DNA of 64,000 bases, taken from assembly GCF_018130615.1 (NCBI RefSeq), contig NZ_JAFCKB010000019.1, forward strand, positions 99,238 through 163,237, given 5' to 3'. Within the stretch, counting starts at the first letter, position 1, and each line of letters begins with the position of its first letter. The position numbers and the translations under genes are program-made. Source of the DNA: Bradyrhizobium manausense (GTDB taxonomy: Bacteria > Pseudomonadota > Alphaproteobacteria > Rhizobiales > Xanthobacteraceae). Below the pieces are notes generated by a model, which saw only the letters and a list, made by a program, of their open reading frames with translations, was not told where the DNA came from and searched no databases. This document shows, piece by piece, positions 11,007 to 19,661 of this stretch.

Positions 11007-11924
11007 ATGGTGGAAGACAAGCCGGCGCTGATCGCCGAGACGGTGCAGTTCGATCTTGCGTCCCGTGAGGGTGGTGAGCCGTATCGGATCTTTCTTCACT
11101 GTCCGCGAGGCGAACCGCCCGCGGACGGATGGCCCATTCTCTATCTTCTCGACGGCAATGCCGTCATCGGCACTGCGGTCGATGTGTTGCGCGTCCAGAG
11201 CGGCTATCCGCTCGGAACGGGAATCTTACCCGGCGTGCTGGTGGGGGTCGGCTATCCAACGGACAATGCGTATGACAGTGTACGCCGGTCGTGGGACATG
11301 GGGCCGCCGCCTGGCCGCGTTTATCCGCCGCACCATCCCGGCGGGCCCGATGTCCGCACCGGCGGCGCCGACGAATTCCTCGCCTTCATCGAGGACGAGC
11401 TCAAGCCCGAGATTGCGCGCCGTGTTGCGGTGGATGCCGCGCAGCAAGCGATCTTCGGTCACTCGTTCGGCGGGCTGTTCGTTCTGCACGCGCTATTCCA
11501 TCTGCCGGAGGCGTTCTCGACCTGGGCCGCGATCAGCCCGGCGATCTGGTGGGAGGGGGCGGGCATTCTGACGGCGGCCGAGCGGTTCGAGGCGGCGCGA
11601 ATGCCGGTCGAAGGGCGTGTGCTGGTCGCGGCCGGCGAGTATGAGCAGCGGCTCGCTCCCTTCCAGGAGGGGGTAGCCGATGCAGCGTCGCGTGTTGCGA
11701 GCCATGTGGAGAGCCGTATCGTCGACAATGCGCGCGCCATGGCGGACCGTCTGTCGGCGATTCCCGGCCTGCATGCCGAATTCGAACTGTATCGAGGCGA
11801 GACCCACATGTCGGTGCTGCCTGCGGCCGTCAATTCGGCGGTGCGCTTCGCATTCGGGCCGGCTGCCCTTCGGACGAAAGAGACATGCGTCCCGTCCCGG
11901 CTTCACAGCCAATCGCCGCGATGA
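11007..11924 (+). CDS. Alpha/beta-hydrolase, Fes/IroE-like esterase
   Basis: About 305 residues with the esterase-D/Fes fold: WPILYLLDGNAVIGT (oxyanion region), nucleophile elbow GHSFGG, SPAIWW and a C-terminal GETHMSV carrying the catalytic His. Such enzymes in siderophore loci hydrolyse ester bonds of the ferric siderophore to release iron in the cytoplasm or periplasm. No signal peptide is seen. ATG 11007 has GGAGG only two bases upstream, so GTG 11010 is also possible. The end overlaps the next gene by about 40 bp, pointing to coupled translation. An ester-containing siderophore is implied but not shown. Confidence 0.82.
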   Translation: MVEDKPALIAETVQFDLASREGGEPYRIFLHCPRGEPPADGWPILYLLDGNAVIGTAVDVLRVQSGYPLGTGILPGVLVGVGYPTDNAYDSVRRSWDMGPPPGRVYPPHHPGGPDVRTGGADEFLAFIEDELKPEIARRVAVDAAQQAIFGHSFGGLFVLHALFHLPEAFSTWAAISPAIWWEGAGILTAAERFEAARMPVEGRVLVAAGEYEQRLAPFQEGVADAASRVASHVESRIVDNARAMADRLSAIPGLHAEFELYRGETHMSVLPAAVNSAVRFAFGPAALRTKETCVPSRLHSQSPR

Positions 11925-12757
11925 CGTTTCCGTCGATGCCGGTCTCCGTTTCGATAGAAACCGTCCGCGCTCCGGCGCTCGACGTTCCGCTGTTCGAACT
12001 CAATGGCGTCGCCTTCACGATCTTCGGGCAGGTTCTGCTCGAGCCGTTGGACCTGATACTGCCGGCGCGCCGTGTCGTGGGCGTGATCGGCCATAACGGC
12101 TCCGGCAAGTCGACGCTGATCAAACTGCTCGCCCGGCAGCAACAGGCCTCCTCCGGCGCGATCCGATTCAAGGGCAGGGAACTGAAGGAGTGGGCCGACC
12201 GGTCCTTCGCCCGCAAGGTTGCCTACCTGCCGCAACAGACGCCACCGGCTTCCGGCATGCTGGTGAGGGAGCTCGTCGCGCTCGGCCGCTATCCCTGGCA
12301 CGGCGCGCTTGGCCGCTTCGGGCAGGTCGACAAGGACAGGGTTGCGGAGGCGATGGCGCTGACCGATGTCGAGCCCTTCGCGCATCGTCTCGTGGACACA
12401 CTTTCCGGCGGCGAACGCCAGCGCGTCTGGCTGGCGATGCTGGTGGCGCAGGATACCGAGTGCCTTTTGCTAGATGAGCCGATCTCGGCGCTCGACATCG
12501 CGCAACAGATCGAGGTGCTCTCGCTCGTCCGCCGTCTATCGAAAGATGCTGGTCTCGGCGTCATCGTGGTTCTCCACGACGTGAACATGGCCGCCCGCTT
12601 CTGCGACGAGCTGATAGCGCTTCATTCCGGCAAGCTCATTGCACGCGGCTCTCCGGGGATGATCATGACGCCGTCGACGCTCGAGGCGATCTATGGCATC
12701 GCCATGGGCGTGATGGCTCATCCCGATAATTGTTATCCCATAAGCTATGTACGCTGA
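11885..12757 (+). CDS. Iron-siderophore ABC transporter ATP-binding protein, FhuC/FecE-like
   Basis: 290 residues. Walker A GHNGSGKST, Q-loop VAYLPQQTPPASGMLVREL, signature LSGGERQR, Walker B CLLLDEP and the H-loop VVLHDVNMAARFCD mark it as a FepC/FhuC-type ATPase. ELVALGRYPWHGALGRF is typical of that group. It should power inner-membrane uptake of the ferric siderophore. No permease or binding protein follows; the next gene is convergent and unrelated. It must work with components encoded elsewhere or left of the window. About 40 N-terminal residues precede the usual family start, so ATG 11921 or 11936 may be used instead. Confidence 0.88.
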   Translation: MRPVPASQPIAAMTFPSMPVSVSIETVRAPALDVPLFELNGVAFTIFGQVLLEPLDLILPARRVVGVIGHNGSGKSTLIKLLARQQQASSGAIRFKGRELKEWADRSFARKVAYLPQQTPPASGMLVRELVALGRYPWHGALGRFGQVDKDRVAEAMALTDVEPFAHRLVDTLSGGERQRVWLAMLVAQDTECLLLDEPISALDIAQQIEVLSLVRRLSKDAGLGVIVVLHDVNMAARFCDELIALHSGKLIARGSPGMIMTPSTLEAIYGIAMGVMAHPDNCYPISYVR

Positions 12758-13063
12758 TCGACGGGCTGCTTGGATGCCGGCAGGTTGCGAACACATAGGC
12801 GAGCCAGTTTCCGGGCAGCACGCTGCCGCGTGTTGAAGGCTGGTGTCGTGAGCTTCGGTGGCGCAGGCACTAACTAGCTGCACCGTCCGTAGTATCTCAC
12901 GTCCGGGACCTCTCTCGAAGTCGCAAGTCGGCTCGGCATTCTCCCGATACAGAGGTTCTTGAGCGCGTGCTGCCTTGCATTCTGCGGGACTGACTCCTGC
13001 GGGAGTTGCTTCGTTATTTGGAAACGGCAGGCCTCCGCGAGTTTGGTTGCGATCAGTGGTTGT
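12758..13063. other. Intergenic, convergent ends; no gene seen
   Basis: About 306 bases between two converging genes. I found no convincing coding frame and no strong U-tailed hairpin. TGCGGGAGTTGCT at 12998-13010 is identical to 7759-7771 in the receptor leader, possibly by chance. Confidence 0.5.
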
Positions 13064-15727
13064 TCAAATCGGGTGAAAAAGACCCAGCGTCCGTGCGCGA
13101 CTCACGGCCGTCTTTCGATCGCCTGCTCCCAGCTTCAGATAAAGGTTCTTCAGGTGCCACTTCACTGTCTCCTCACCCAGACCCATGGATCTGGCAATTT
13201 CTTTGTTACTCATATGATCAACCAACCGGCACAGTATGTCGAATTCGCGGGGCGTGAGGATCGAGCGTGTCTCCAGAGGAGGAGCGGTTGGCTTCACGAT
13301 GCGGGGGAGTTCTTGATTCCCATGACCCTCGATGCGATCGCCAAGATCGCTGAACTCATTGCTCAGCCGCCTCATTCCGGTCGCCTCGCACAAGCTCGTC
13401 GCCTCAGCGAGTTCACCCAAGGCACGCGCATCCCGCAATTTCTTGAGCGCGCGTGCGCGCAGAAAAAGTGAGAGAACTAGATCGGAACCGCGATTGAGGC
13501 GTGCTGCCAATCGAGATCCTTCCTCGGCGATAGCGACAGCTTCCTCCAGCCGCGCGAGGTTCATGTCGGCAGCAAGCACAGCAGCCATAGCGAGCCGCTC
13601 TTGAAGCTGGCACCAGAGCATGATTGCGGTCGGCAGATCTGCCGGAAGTGCCGCGACCAGCTCTTTCAACTTCTCCGCCTCCACTGCTGCGCTCCTGATC
13701 CGTCCGTGGCGCGCGTGGAGATTTGCCAAGCCCCGCAACGCGGACGCTTCCATTCGTGGGATTCCCCGCTCTCGCCCAAGGGTCGCGAGCGAAGCCAATT
13801 GAACGGCCGCTTGGTCCTGCCGGCCTTCCTCGTCCGCGATTTCGGCGAGCGCCCGGTACGCTATGATGACAACGTCTGGAAGCCCCTGCTTTTCCAGTAT
13901 AGGGAGTCGCAGCGCAAGTAACCGGCGCGCCTCGTCCGTCCGACCGGTTTCGAGACACGCCTGTGCAAGTGCCGCCGCGATCATCGAAACGACGCGATTC
14001 CAACGATCCAATTGGCTCTCGGCGCGGGCAAGCGCTTTGCGTAGGGCCTCATAAGCAATTTTCGGCTTGCCCTCCCATAGGTAGCTCAAGCCCATCAACA
14101 GGTCGGCGAAACCCCATGACATCGGCGATATCGCGTCGGGATTCTGTTGCTGGGCGCTCAGACATTGGCGCGCCAGTTCGGTGCGGCCGCTCAGTATGGC
14201 GCGATGCGCGAAGGAGACCGCGTGGATGACGATCTCACTCGGGACCGCGGAGGCGGGCGGCGCTGGCCACTTCCGAGCAAACTCTTCAAGCTCGCGTAAG
14301 TCGTCGCTGTAGCCGGCGCAAGTGGAGAGGATCATGTCCGCCTCATAACGCGCCGCTTCGGTCACATCTGCACTTTGGCGAATTAGCTCGACCAGGCGAC
14401 GCGCCTCCTCGGTTCGGTTGCTCATCGCAAACGCCCAACCGGCCGGCGCCCAGAAACCCGGATGCTCCCGGATCTCGGCGGAGGGCATCCGGCTGAACCA
14501 TCCCAGGACCTCGCTGCTGCGGCCTTGCTCGGTCATGGCGCGCAACCCGGATTCCACAAGGCGCATCGCGGTGGTATGATCTCCGGCCAGATTGGCTTGG
14601 TGCGCCCCCTCCTCGAACAGGCCATGTTCCGCGTACCATTGGCTGGCCCGAACAGCGAAACCGCGGCGCTCGTTCTGGGGAAGGCTGCGATGGCGTTGCG
14701 TGAGAATCTCGCGCGCGGTCGGATAGAGCCTCAGCCAGGGGCCGCTTTCGCCGCGCGTGAGAATGGCTGACTCGTCGGCTAGTCGGTCCAGCTCGTAAAC
14801 TGGCGCATTGGGACCGAGCACAGTGCGGCACAAGTCGGGATGGATCGGATCGAGATGCGCGAGGGCAACCAGCATCTGCGCGGCCGGGGCTGGCAGGCGG
14901 TTGATTACAGTGTCGACAAAATATCGGCCGATATCGGTCGTGACGGTCACCTCCAGGTCACGGGGCATCGCATTGCGCAACTGTGAAGCGACTGCGAGGC
15001 GCACGCCCAAAGGCCAGCCCTCGGTGACTTCGTGGATGCGGATCGCGAGGTCGGTTGATCCATGCTCTCCAAGGGCCTGCTGCACCACACTGAACGTTTC
15101 CTCCTCGCAGAAGCGCAACTCACGCGTCGCGATCCGCAACATTGGCGTGCCATCGAGAATGCTGGCCGCCGATAACCTGGCGTTCGGTCGTAATCCGAGC
15201 ATTATGCGCAGGTTTCCGGGCGCATTGGCGAGCAGATATTCGAGCGCACTCAGCGAGTCATCCGATAAGAGATCGACATCATCAAGGAGGAGCAGGACTT
15301 CGTCGGGCGCCTCCGTGACCTCGGCGAGCCACGCCGTGAGCGCCTGCCGGGAGTCAGCGCAGCTTCCTATCCAGTCAGCGAATGCCTGAGAGAACAACCC
15401 GCCCTCGATGCGCATCGCCGCATCGGTCAGCCGCTGGATCAGTCGTGACGCGTCATCGCGCTCTTCGATTTTGAGCGATATTGCGGGTATCCCGCTGACG
15501 ACGGCTTCTCGCTGCCACTGGGCGAGTTGGCTTGTCTTTCCGAAGCCGTGCGGAGCACTGACCTCCACAACACGGATTCCGGCCAGCCAGAATCGGTCAA
15601 GCGAGAGGTGGGGCCGGACCAGAAAACCCCGCGGGGCCGTGCGCGTACCGCCCCTGAGCGACCAAGCGCCTCGCGCGTCGTTCACGGTGGCACCACGTGC
15701 CCCGTCTGTCTGTGATCCTCCCGTCAT
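13064..15727 (-). CDS. LuxR-family ATPase regulator, MalT/LAL type
   Basis: 887 residues from ATG 15727. The N-terminal part has a STAND/AAA-type NTPase (Walker A APHGFGKTSQ; Walker B VLLLLDDVDLL). A long helical, TPR-like middle follows. The C-terminal LuxR DNA-binding domain is LTPREFDILCRLVDHMSNKEIARSMGLGEETVKWHLKNLYLKLG. MalT-type regulators bind an inducer through the repeat domain, oligomerise with ATP and activate nearby catabolic operons. It is divergent from the thiolase operon at 15948, its likely target. The open frame continues upstream to 15907, but that part is low-complexity and covers the G-rich promoter region, so the internal ATG is preferred. Confidence 0.88.
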   Translation of the reverse strand: MTGGSQTDGARGATVNDARGAWSLRGGTRTAPRGFLVRPHLSLDRFWLAGIRVVEVSAPHGFGKTSQLAQWQREAVVSGIPAISLKIEERDDASRLIQRLTDAAMRIEGGLFSQAFADWIGSCADSRQALTAWLAEVTEAPDEVLLLLDDVDLLSDDSLSALEYLLANAPGNLRIMLGLRPNARLSAASILDGTPMLRIATRELRFCEEETFSVVQQALGEHGSTDLAIRIHEVTEGWPLGVRLAVASQLRNAMPRDLEVTVTTDIGRYFVDTVINRLPAPAAQMLVALAHLDPIHPDLCRTVLGPNAPVYELDRLADESAILTRGESGPWLRLYPTAREILTQRHRSLPQNERRGFAVRASQWYAEHGLFEEGAHQANLAGDHTTAMRLVESGLRAMTEQGRSSEVLGWFSRMPSAEIREHPGFWAPAGWAFAMSNRTEEARRLVELIRQSADVTEAARYEADMILSTCAGYSDDLRELEEFARKWPAPPASAVPSEIVIHAVSFAHRAILSGRTELARQCLSAQQQNPDAISPMSWGFADLLMGLSYLWEGKPKIAYEALRKALARAESQLDRWNRVVSMIAAALAQACLETGRTDEARRLLALRLPILEKQGLPDVVIIAYRALAEIADEEGRQDQAAVQLASLATLGRERGIPRMEASALRGLANLHARHGRIRSAAVEAEKLKELVAALPADLPTAIMLWCQLQERLAMAAVLAADMNLARLEEAVAIAEEGSRLAARLNRGSDLVLSLFLRARALKKLRDARALGELAEATSLCEATGMRRLSNEFSDLGDRIEGHGNQELPRIVKPTAPPLETRSILTPREFDILCRLVDHMSNKEIARSMGLGEETVKWHLKNLYLKLGAGDRKTAVSRARTLGLFHPI

Positions 15728-15947
15728 GTCGCCCACGCTAACCGAGTTGGGGGGGGCGAGACAATGGTGCCCCCCTTTCACGGGGGGGAGCAGTTGAAGC
15801 TTCGACGCACTAATCAAGGGGGGTCTTGGCGTTACGTTTGCTGCCACCAAGAGCGGCAACCGGTGAGCGGCCAGGGAGGAGCATTCGACAAGGGGTGACT
15901 GCGCCATTGGCGCTCCAGATCGTCCCGGCGGATGGAGGGGGAGCGCA
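15728..15947. promoter_or_regulatory. Divergent promoter region with G/C homopolymer tracts
   Basis: The region between the LuxR-type regulator and the thiolase operon holds G-runs at about 15749-15756, 15782-15788 and 15818-15823, and a C-run at 15770-15775. The C-run and the second G-run form a six-pair hairpin around TTTCAC. MalT-type proteins recognise short G-rich boxes, so these tracts are candidate binding sites, though spacing and sequence are not canonical. Confidence 0.4.
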
Positions 15948-17189
15948 ATGGATTCGGAAGTCTACGTCGCTGGCATCGGCATGACCCAGTTCGGTCGTCA
16001 TCCTGCGCGCGCGGTCTGGCAGCTCGCTTCGGAGGCGCTGGATCTGGCCCTAAAGGATGCTGGCGCCAATGCTGCCATGATCGGACAGGCTTACTATTCC
16101 GGCGCGACGCAGGGGGCCCTCCAGGGGCAATACGCAATTCCCGGTCAGGTCGTCCTCTCGCGCCTGGGCATCGAATCCACACCGATCTTCAACGTCGAAA
16201 ATGCCTGCGCGTCCGGGACGAGCGCATTCCAACTCGCGGTGCAGGCTCTGCGCTCGGGCGCCTGCGACGTCGCGCTGGCGATCGGCTCGGAGAAAATGAA
16301 TATCGAGGATCGCGCACGTGCCATCGCCTTATTCGAGGGCGGCTGGGACGTGAGCCGCTCTGAACAGAACGCGGCCCTGCTGCTCGCGCTCGGCAGAGGG
16401 ATCGAGCCGCCCGACGGTAGCGAGTCTCCAAGACCCTATAGTCGTTTCATGGCGATCTACGCCGCGATGTGCCGCTTCTGGATGAAGACTTTTGGCACGA
16501 CGCAGCGGCAGATTGCCGCTGTTTCGGCCAAGAACCACACCCACTCGGTTCATAACCCGTTTTCGCAGTTTCGTCGGCCCTTCACGATCGATGAAGTGCT
16601 CGGGGCTGCGCCGATCACGTATCCGCTCACGATACCGATGTGCTCCCCCTTGTCGGACGGAGCGGCGGCGGCGGTCGTATGCACTGCAAAGGGACTTCGA
16701 CAACTGCGCGGAATGCCGACTAGAGCGATCAAGGTTGCGGCGACGTCGATCGCCACAGCGTCCGCTCGCGAGGCGACAGAATTCGACAAGGCGGTATGTC
16801 GCCGCGCGGCCATCCTTGCCTATGAGCAAGCCGGGCTCGGTCCTTCGGACGTGTCCGTGGCGGAGGTCCACGACGCGACAGCGATGGGCGAAATCATGGC
16901 CGTCGAGTATCTCGGTCTCACCGAGATGGGCGGGGCCGGACGGGCCGCTGAGCGGGGCGATCTCTCGATTGGCGGCAGCATCCCGGTCAATCCATCCGGA
17001 GGACTAGAATCAAAGGGGCATCCGATCGGAGCTACCGGGCTCGGCCAGATCCACGAGCTTGTAACCCAACTGCGCGGAGAAGCGGGCGCACGCCAGGTCG
17101 AATCCGCAAAGGTAGCCATTCAGGAAAATGGCGGCGGCTCGATTGGTTACGAAGAAGCCGTCGTCACAGTCAATATCTTCACGAAATGA
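15948..17189 (+). CDS. SCPx-type thiolase (acetyl-CoA acetyltransferase-like)
   Basis: 413 residues of the thiolase superfamily, lipid-transfer/SCP-x branch. The nucleophilic Cys is C87 in ENACASGTS, and the C-terminal GHPIGATGLGQIHEL carries the catalytic His. QENGGGSIG near the end is typical of this branch, as is the absence of the second catalytic Cys of degradative thiolases. These enzymes perform thiolytic or retro-aldol-type carbon-carbon cleavage of acyl-CoAs, often on branched or steroid-like chains. It is the first gene after a divergent promoter, with GGGGGAG ahead of ATG. It likely performs the last cleavage step of the pathway encoded downstream. Confidence 0.88.
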   Translation: MDSEVYVAGIGMTQFGRHPARAVWQLASEALDLALKDAGANAAMIGQAYYSGATQGALQGQYAIPGQVVLSRLGIESTPIFNVENACASGTSAFQLAVQALRSGACDVALAIGSEKMNIEDRARAIALFEGGWDVSRSEQNAALLLALGRGIEPPDGSESPRPYSRFMAIYAAMCRFWMKTFGTTQRQIAAVSAKNHTHSVHNPFSQFRRPFTIDEVLGAAPITYPLTIPMCSPLSDGAAAAVVCTAKGLRQLRGMPTRAIKVAATSIATASAREATEFDKAVCRRAAILAYEQAGLGPSDVSVAEVHDATAMGEIMAVEYLGLTEMGGAGRAAERGDLSIGGSIPVNPSGGLESKGHPIGATGLGQIHELVTQLRGEAGARQVESAKVAIQENGGGSIGYEEAVVTVNIFTK

Positions 17190-17193
17190 GGCG

Positions 17194-18477
17194 ATGACAA
17201 TGGGAGAAACAAAGCCTGCGTGGCCTTACGTTGAACTCTCCGGTTTCGACGCCGGCTTCAGCGAAGAGGAACGGACGATCCAGCAAGGTGTTCACCGCTT
17301 TGCAGCACAAGTCATGCGCCCGCTCGGCCGCGAACTCGACCGAATGCCATCCGAAAATGCGTATGCGCCCAACTCTCCTTTTTGGGACTTCCACCGCGAG
17401 CTCCAGAAGCTTGGCATAGGCCCGGGTATCGAGGCGGGGGTCGAAGCGCGCGCGGCCGCGCGGCTGGAATCGCTTGTCGTTGCCGAACTCGGCTGGGGAG
17501 ATGTCGGTCTTGCGGTCTCGGCCGGCGCCGGCGAGATGCCGATCCGCGCAGCCTTCGCCAGCGGCCAGAAAGAACTGATCGATATGTGCGCAGGCAAACT
17601 CGGTTGCTGGGCTGCTACCCAACCCGACCGCGGTTCAGATGGCCTGCTGCTGTATTCCCAGGAACGCTTTCCCGGATCGAAAGGCAATGTCGGCAATCTC
17701 TACGCGAAGTTCATTGGCGAGGAGATCGTCATCAACGGGCAGAGTTCCGCGTGGGTGTCGAATGGTACCGTCGCGCAGGTCGCTCTCCTCGATATCGCCG
17801 CCGACTACGGCGATGGCTTTCACGACGAAGAGGGCAATACGTTCGGCTGCAACGTCATCGTTCCGCTCGATATCCGCGGCGTCTCGCGCGGCAAACCATT
17901 GGAGAAGATCGGGAAGCGTCCGCTTCCTCAAGGCGAGATTTACTTTGACAATGTGAGGGTGCCGCGTCGCTTCGCGGTGGCTACCCGCGACGACTATCCA
18001 TCGAAACACGCGATGGCGTGGGCGCACGCCGGCACGGCCATGAGCCATATCGCGACTGGGCTCGCACGCGCGGCCTACGAACTCGCGCTATCGTACGTAA
18101 ACCAAAGAGTGCAGGGCGGCGCCTTGCTGGCGGACCTCCAACTCACGCAATACCGCGTTGGCGCGATGGGCGCGAGAGTAGAGGCCATCAAGGTGATGGC
18201 GCGCCATGTCGCCGAATACACCAAGATATCGCCGCAGCCACATCCGTACTTTACTGCCTCTGGCAAGGCTTATTGCAACTCCGAGATGTTCACGGTGGTG
18301 AACGAGGCGTTGCAACTCTTTGGCGGCGTAGGTCTGACCGCCGCGTACCCAATCGAGAAACTGTTACGAGACGCCCGCTCGATGCAGATCGAGGACGGCG
18401 AGAACCATCTGCTGTTCATGCACTACGGCTTCCTGATGACCCGCCTCAACCGGTTCGAGGCGTGGGGCCAGAGCTGA
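17194..18477 (+). CDS. Acyl-CoA dehydrogenase family protein
   Basis: 427 residues with the ACAD layout: helical N-domain, middle domain with CWAATQPDRGSDGLLL and GQSSAWVSNGTVAQVALL, and a C-terminal helical domain with LQLFGGVGLTAAYPIEKLLRDARSMQIEDGENHL. In classical ACADs the last motif reads IYEGT with the catalytic Glu; here it reads IEDGE, placing Asp at that position by eye. Either the enzyme uses another base or does a different flavin reaction. It follows the thiolase gene by 4 bp, so they share a transcript. ATG 17194 has TGAGG upstream; ATG 17200 is equally possible. Confidence 0.87.
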   Translation: MTMGETKPAWPYVELSGFDAGFSEEERTIQQGVHRFAAQVMRPLGRELDRMPSENAYAPNSPFWDFHRELQKLGIGPGIEAGVEARAAARLESLVVAELGWGDVGLAVSAGAGEMPIRAAFASGQKELIDMCAGKLGCWAATQPDRGSDGLLLYSQERFPGSKGNVGNLYAKFIGEEIVINGQSSAWVSNGTVAQVALLDIAADYGDGFHDEEGNTFGCNVIVPLDIRGVSRGKPLEKIGKRPLPQGEIYFDNVRVPRRFAVATRDDYPSKHAMAWAHAGTAMSHIATGLARAAYELALSYVNQRVQGGALLADLQLTQYRVGAMGARVEAIKVMARHVAEYTKISPQPHPYFTASGKAYCNSEMFTVVNEALQLFGGVGLTAAYPIEKLLRDARSMQIEDGENHLLFMHYGFLMTRLNRFEAWGQS

Positions 18478-18505
18478 TCTAAAATATAATATCTCAGGAG
18501 AGGAA

Positions 18506-19627
18506 ATGTCGATGAGCACGAGCTTTCCAGTCGTCGTCTACGGTGCCAGCGGCTACACGGGCCGAATGGTGATGGAGCACCTACGCGACGTGGGCGTACC
18601 CTTCATCGCGGCTGGGCGTGATCGTGCGCGCATTGAAGCGGCACTGAAACTCGTACCTGGCATCGAGAACGCAGAGTACGAAATCCGTGCGGTTGAGCAC
18701 AATGTCGACGCGCTGGCGAGACTCCTCGAGGGATGCAAAGTCATCTGCAATACCGTCGGTCCGTTCATGCGCTACAGCCGTCCGGTCGTCGAGGCGTGCT
18801 TGAAAGCGGGGGTTCACTACCTGGACACGACGGGGGAGCAGCACGTCGTAAGTATGCTGATGGACGAATACGGCACAGCTTTCGCAAAGGCGGGCCTTTG
18901 CCTCATACCGTCGACGGCTTGCATGTATGGGCTGAGCGAGATCGGCGCTCGCTACTGTCTTGAGACGCCAGGCGTGGACTCTCTTGAGATGACTGAGATT
19001 GCCCAGGCCGTACCGACAGTGGCCTCAGCGCAGACGATTCTCGACGCCGTCCGACATCCAGCTTACTTCCTCAAGGAAAATGAGTTGGTGCGCTATCCCG
19101 GGATTGAGACCAGCGACATTACCACGCCGTCCGGTCGAGTATTGCGCGCCTCGAATTGGGGCGGAACGTCCAACCCGATTTGGTTCAGTCGTGACGGTCG
19201 CGTCCGCAATTGCAGGATGTCGGTCGCGATGTGGAATCAGGAACTGTACAAGAAGGAACTTGAGCTGGAACGTGCCTATAAGGTGCAGTTGCAGTGGATT
19301 CCCGAAGAAACACTTTATCCGCTACTCGATCGAATGGCGACGGCGATTACGCCCGGTACGCCCCCACGCGAATCCCGCTTCGTCCACCGCGCGATCGATG
19401 TTTGCGTAGCGACGGGCAACACGGTCATGGTGAGAAGCACATTGATGGCGACTGGTGGTTACTTCACGACCGGATTGCTGCAGGCCTATACGGCTCGCCG
19501 TCTCGTGACGGAAACCCCGCGCGTCACGGGCTTCCGGTCTCCCAGCGAGGTCTTCGGGCACCGCGAACTCATGGGGGCCCTTGAGAGCTACGGATATGCT
19601 GCCATCAAGGTCGAGAAACTCGTCTGA
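18506..19627 (+). CDS. Saccharopine-dehydrogenase-like NAD(P)-binding oxidoreductase
   Basis: 373 residues opening with a Rossmann motif VVVYGASGYTGRMVMEHL, then AAGRDRARIEAAL and NTVGPFMRYSRPVVEACLKAGVHYLDTTGE. This is the pattern of the saccharopine dehydrogenase-like (trans-acyl enoyl reductase-like) family. Some members reduce enoyl groups on lipids, so a hydride-transfer step on the CoA-bound substrate is possible, but the activity is unknown. GGAGAGG precedes the start. The C-terminal half lacks the lysine-pathway substrate-binding residues I would expect in true saccharopine dehydrogenase. Confidence 0.75.
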   Translation: MSMSTSFPVVVYGASGYTGRMVMEHLRDVGVPFIAAGRDRARIEAALKLVPGIENAEYEIRAVEHNVDALARLLEGCKVICNTVGPFMRYSRPVVEACLKAGVHYLDTTGEQHVVSMLMDEYGTAFAKAGLCLIPSTACMYGLSEIGARYCLETPGVDSLEMTEIAQAVPTVASAQTILDAVRHPAYFLKENELVRYPGIETSDITTPSGRVLRASNWGGTSNPIWFSRDGRVRNCRMSVAMWNQELYKKELELERAYKVQLQWIPEETLYPLLDRMATAITPGTPPRESRFVHRAIDVCVATGNTVMVRSTLMATGGYFTTGLLQAYTARRLVTETPRVTGFRSPSEVFGHRELMGALESYGYAAIKVEKLV

Positions 19628-19661
19628 ACTTCCCGAAGACGCTTACACGAGGAGGCATTTC

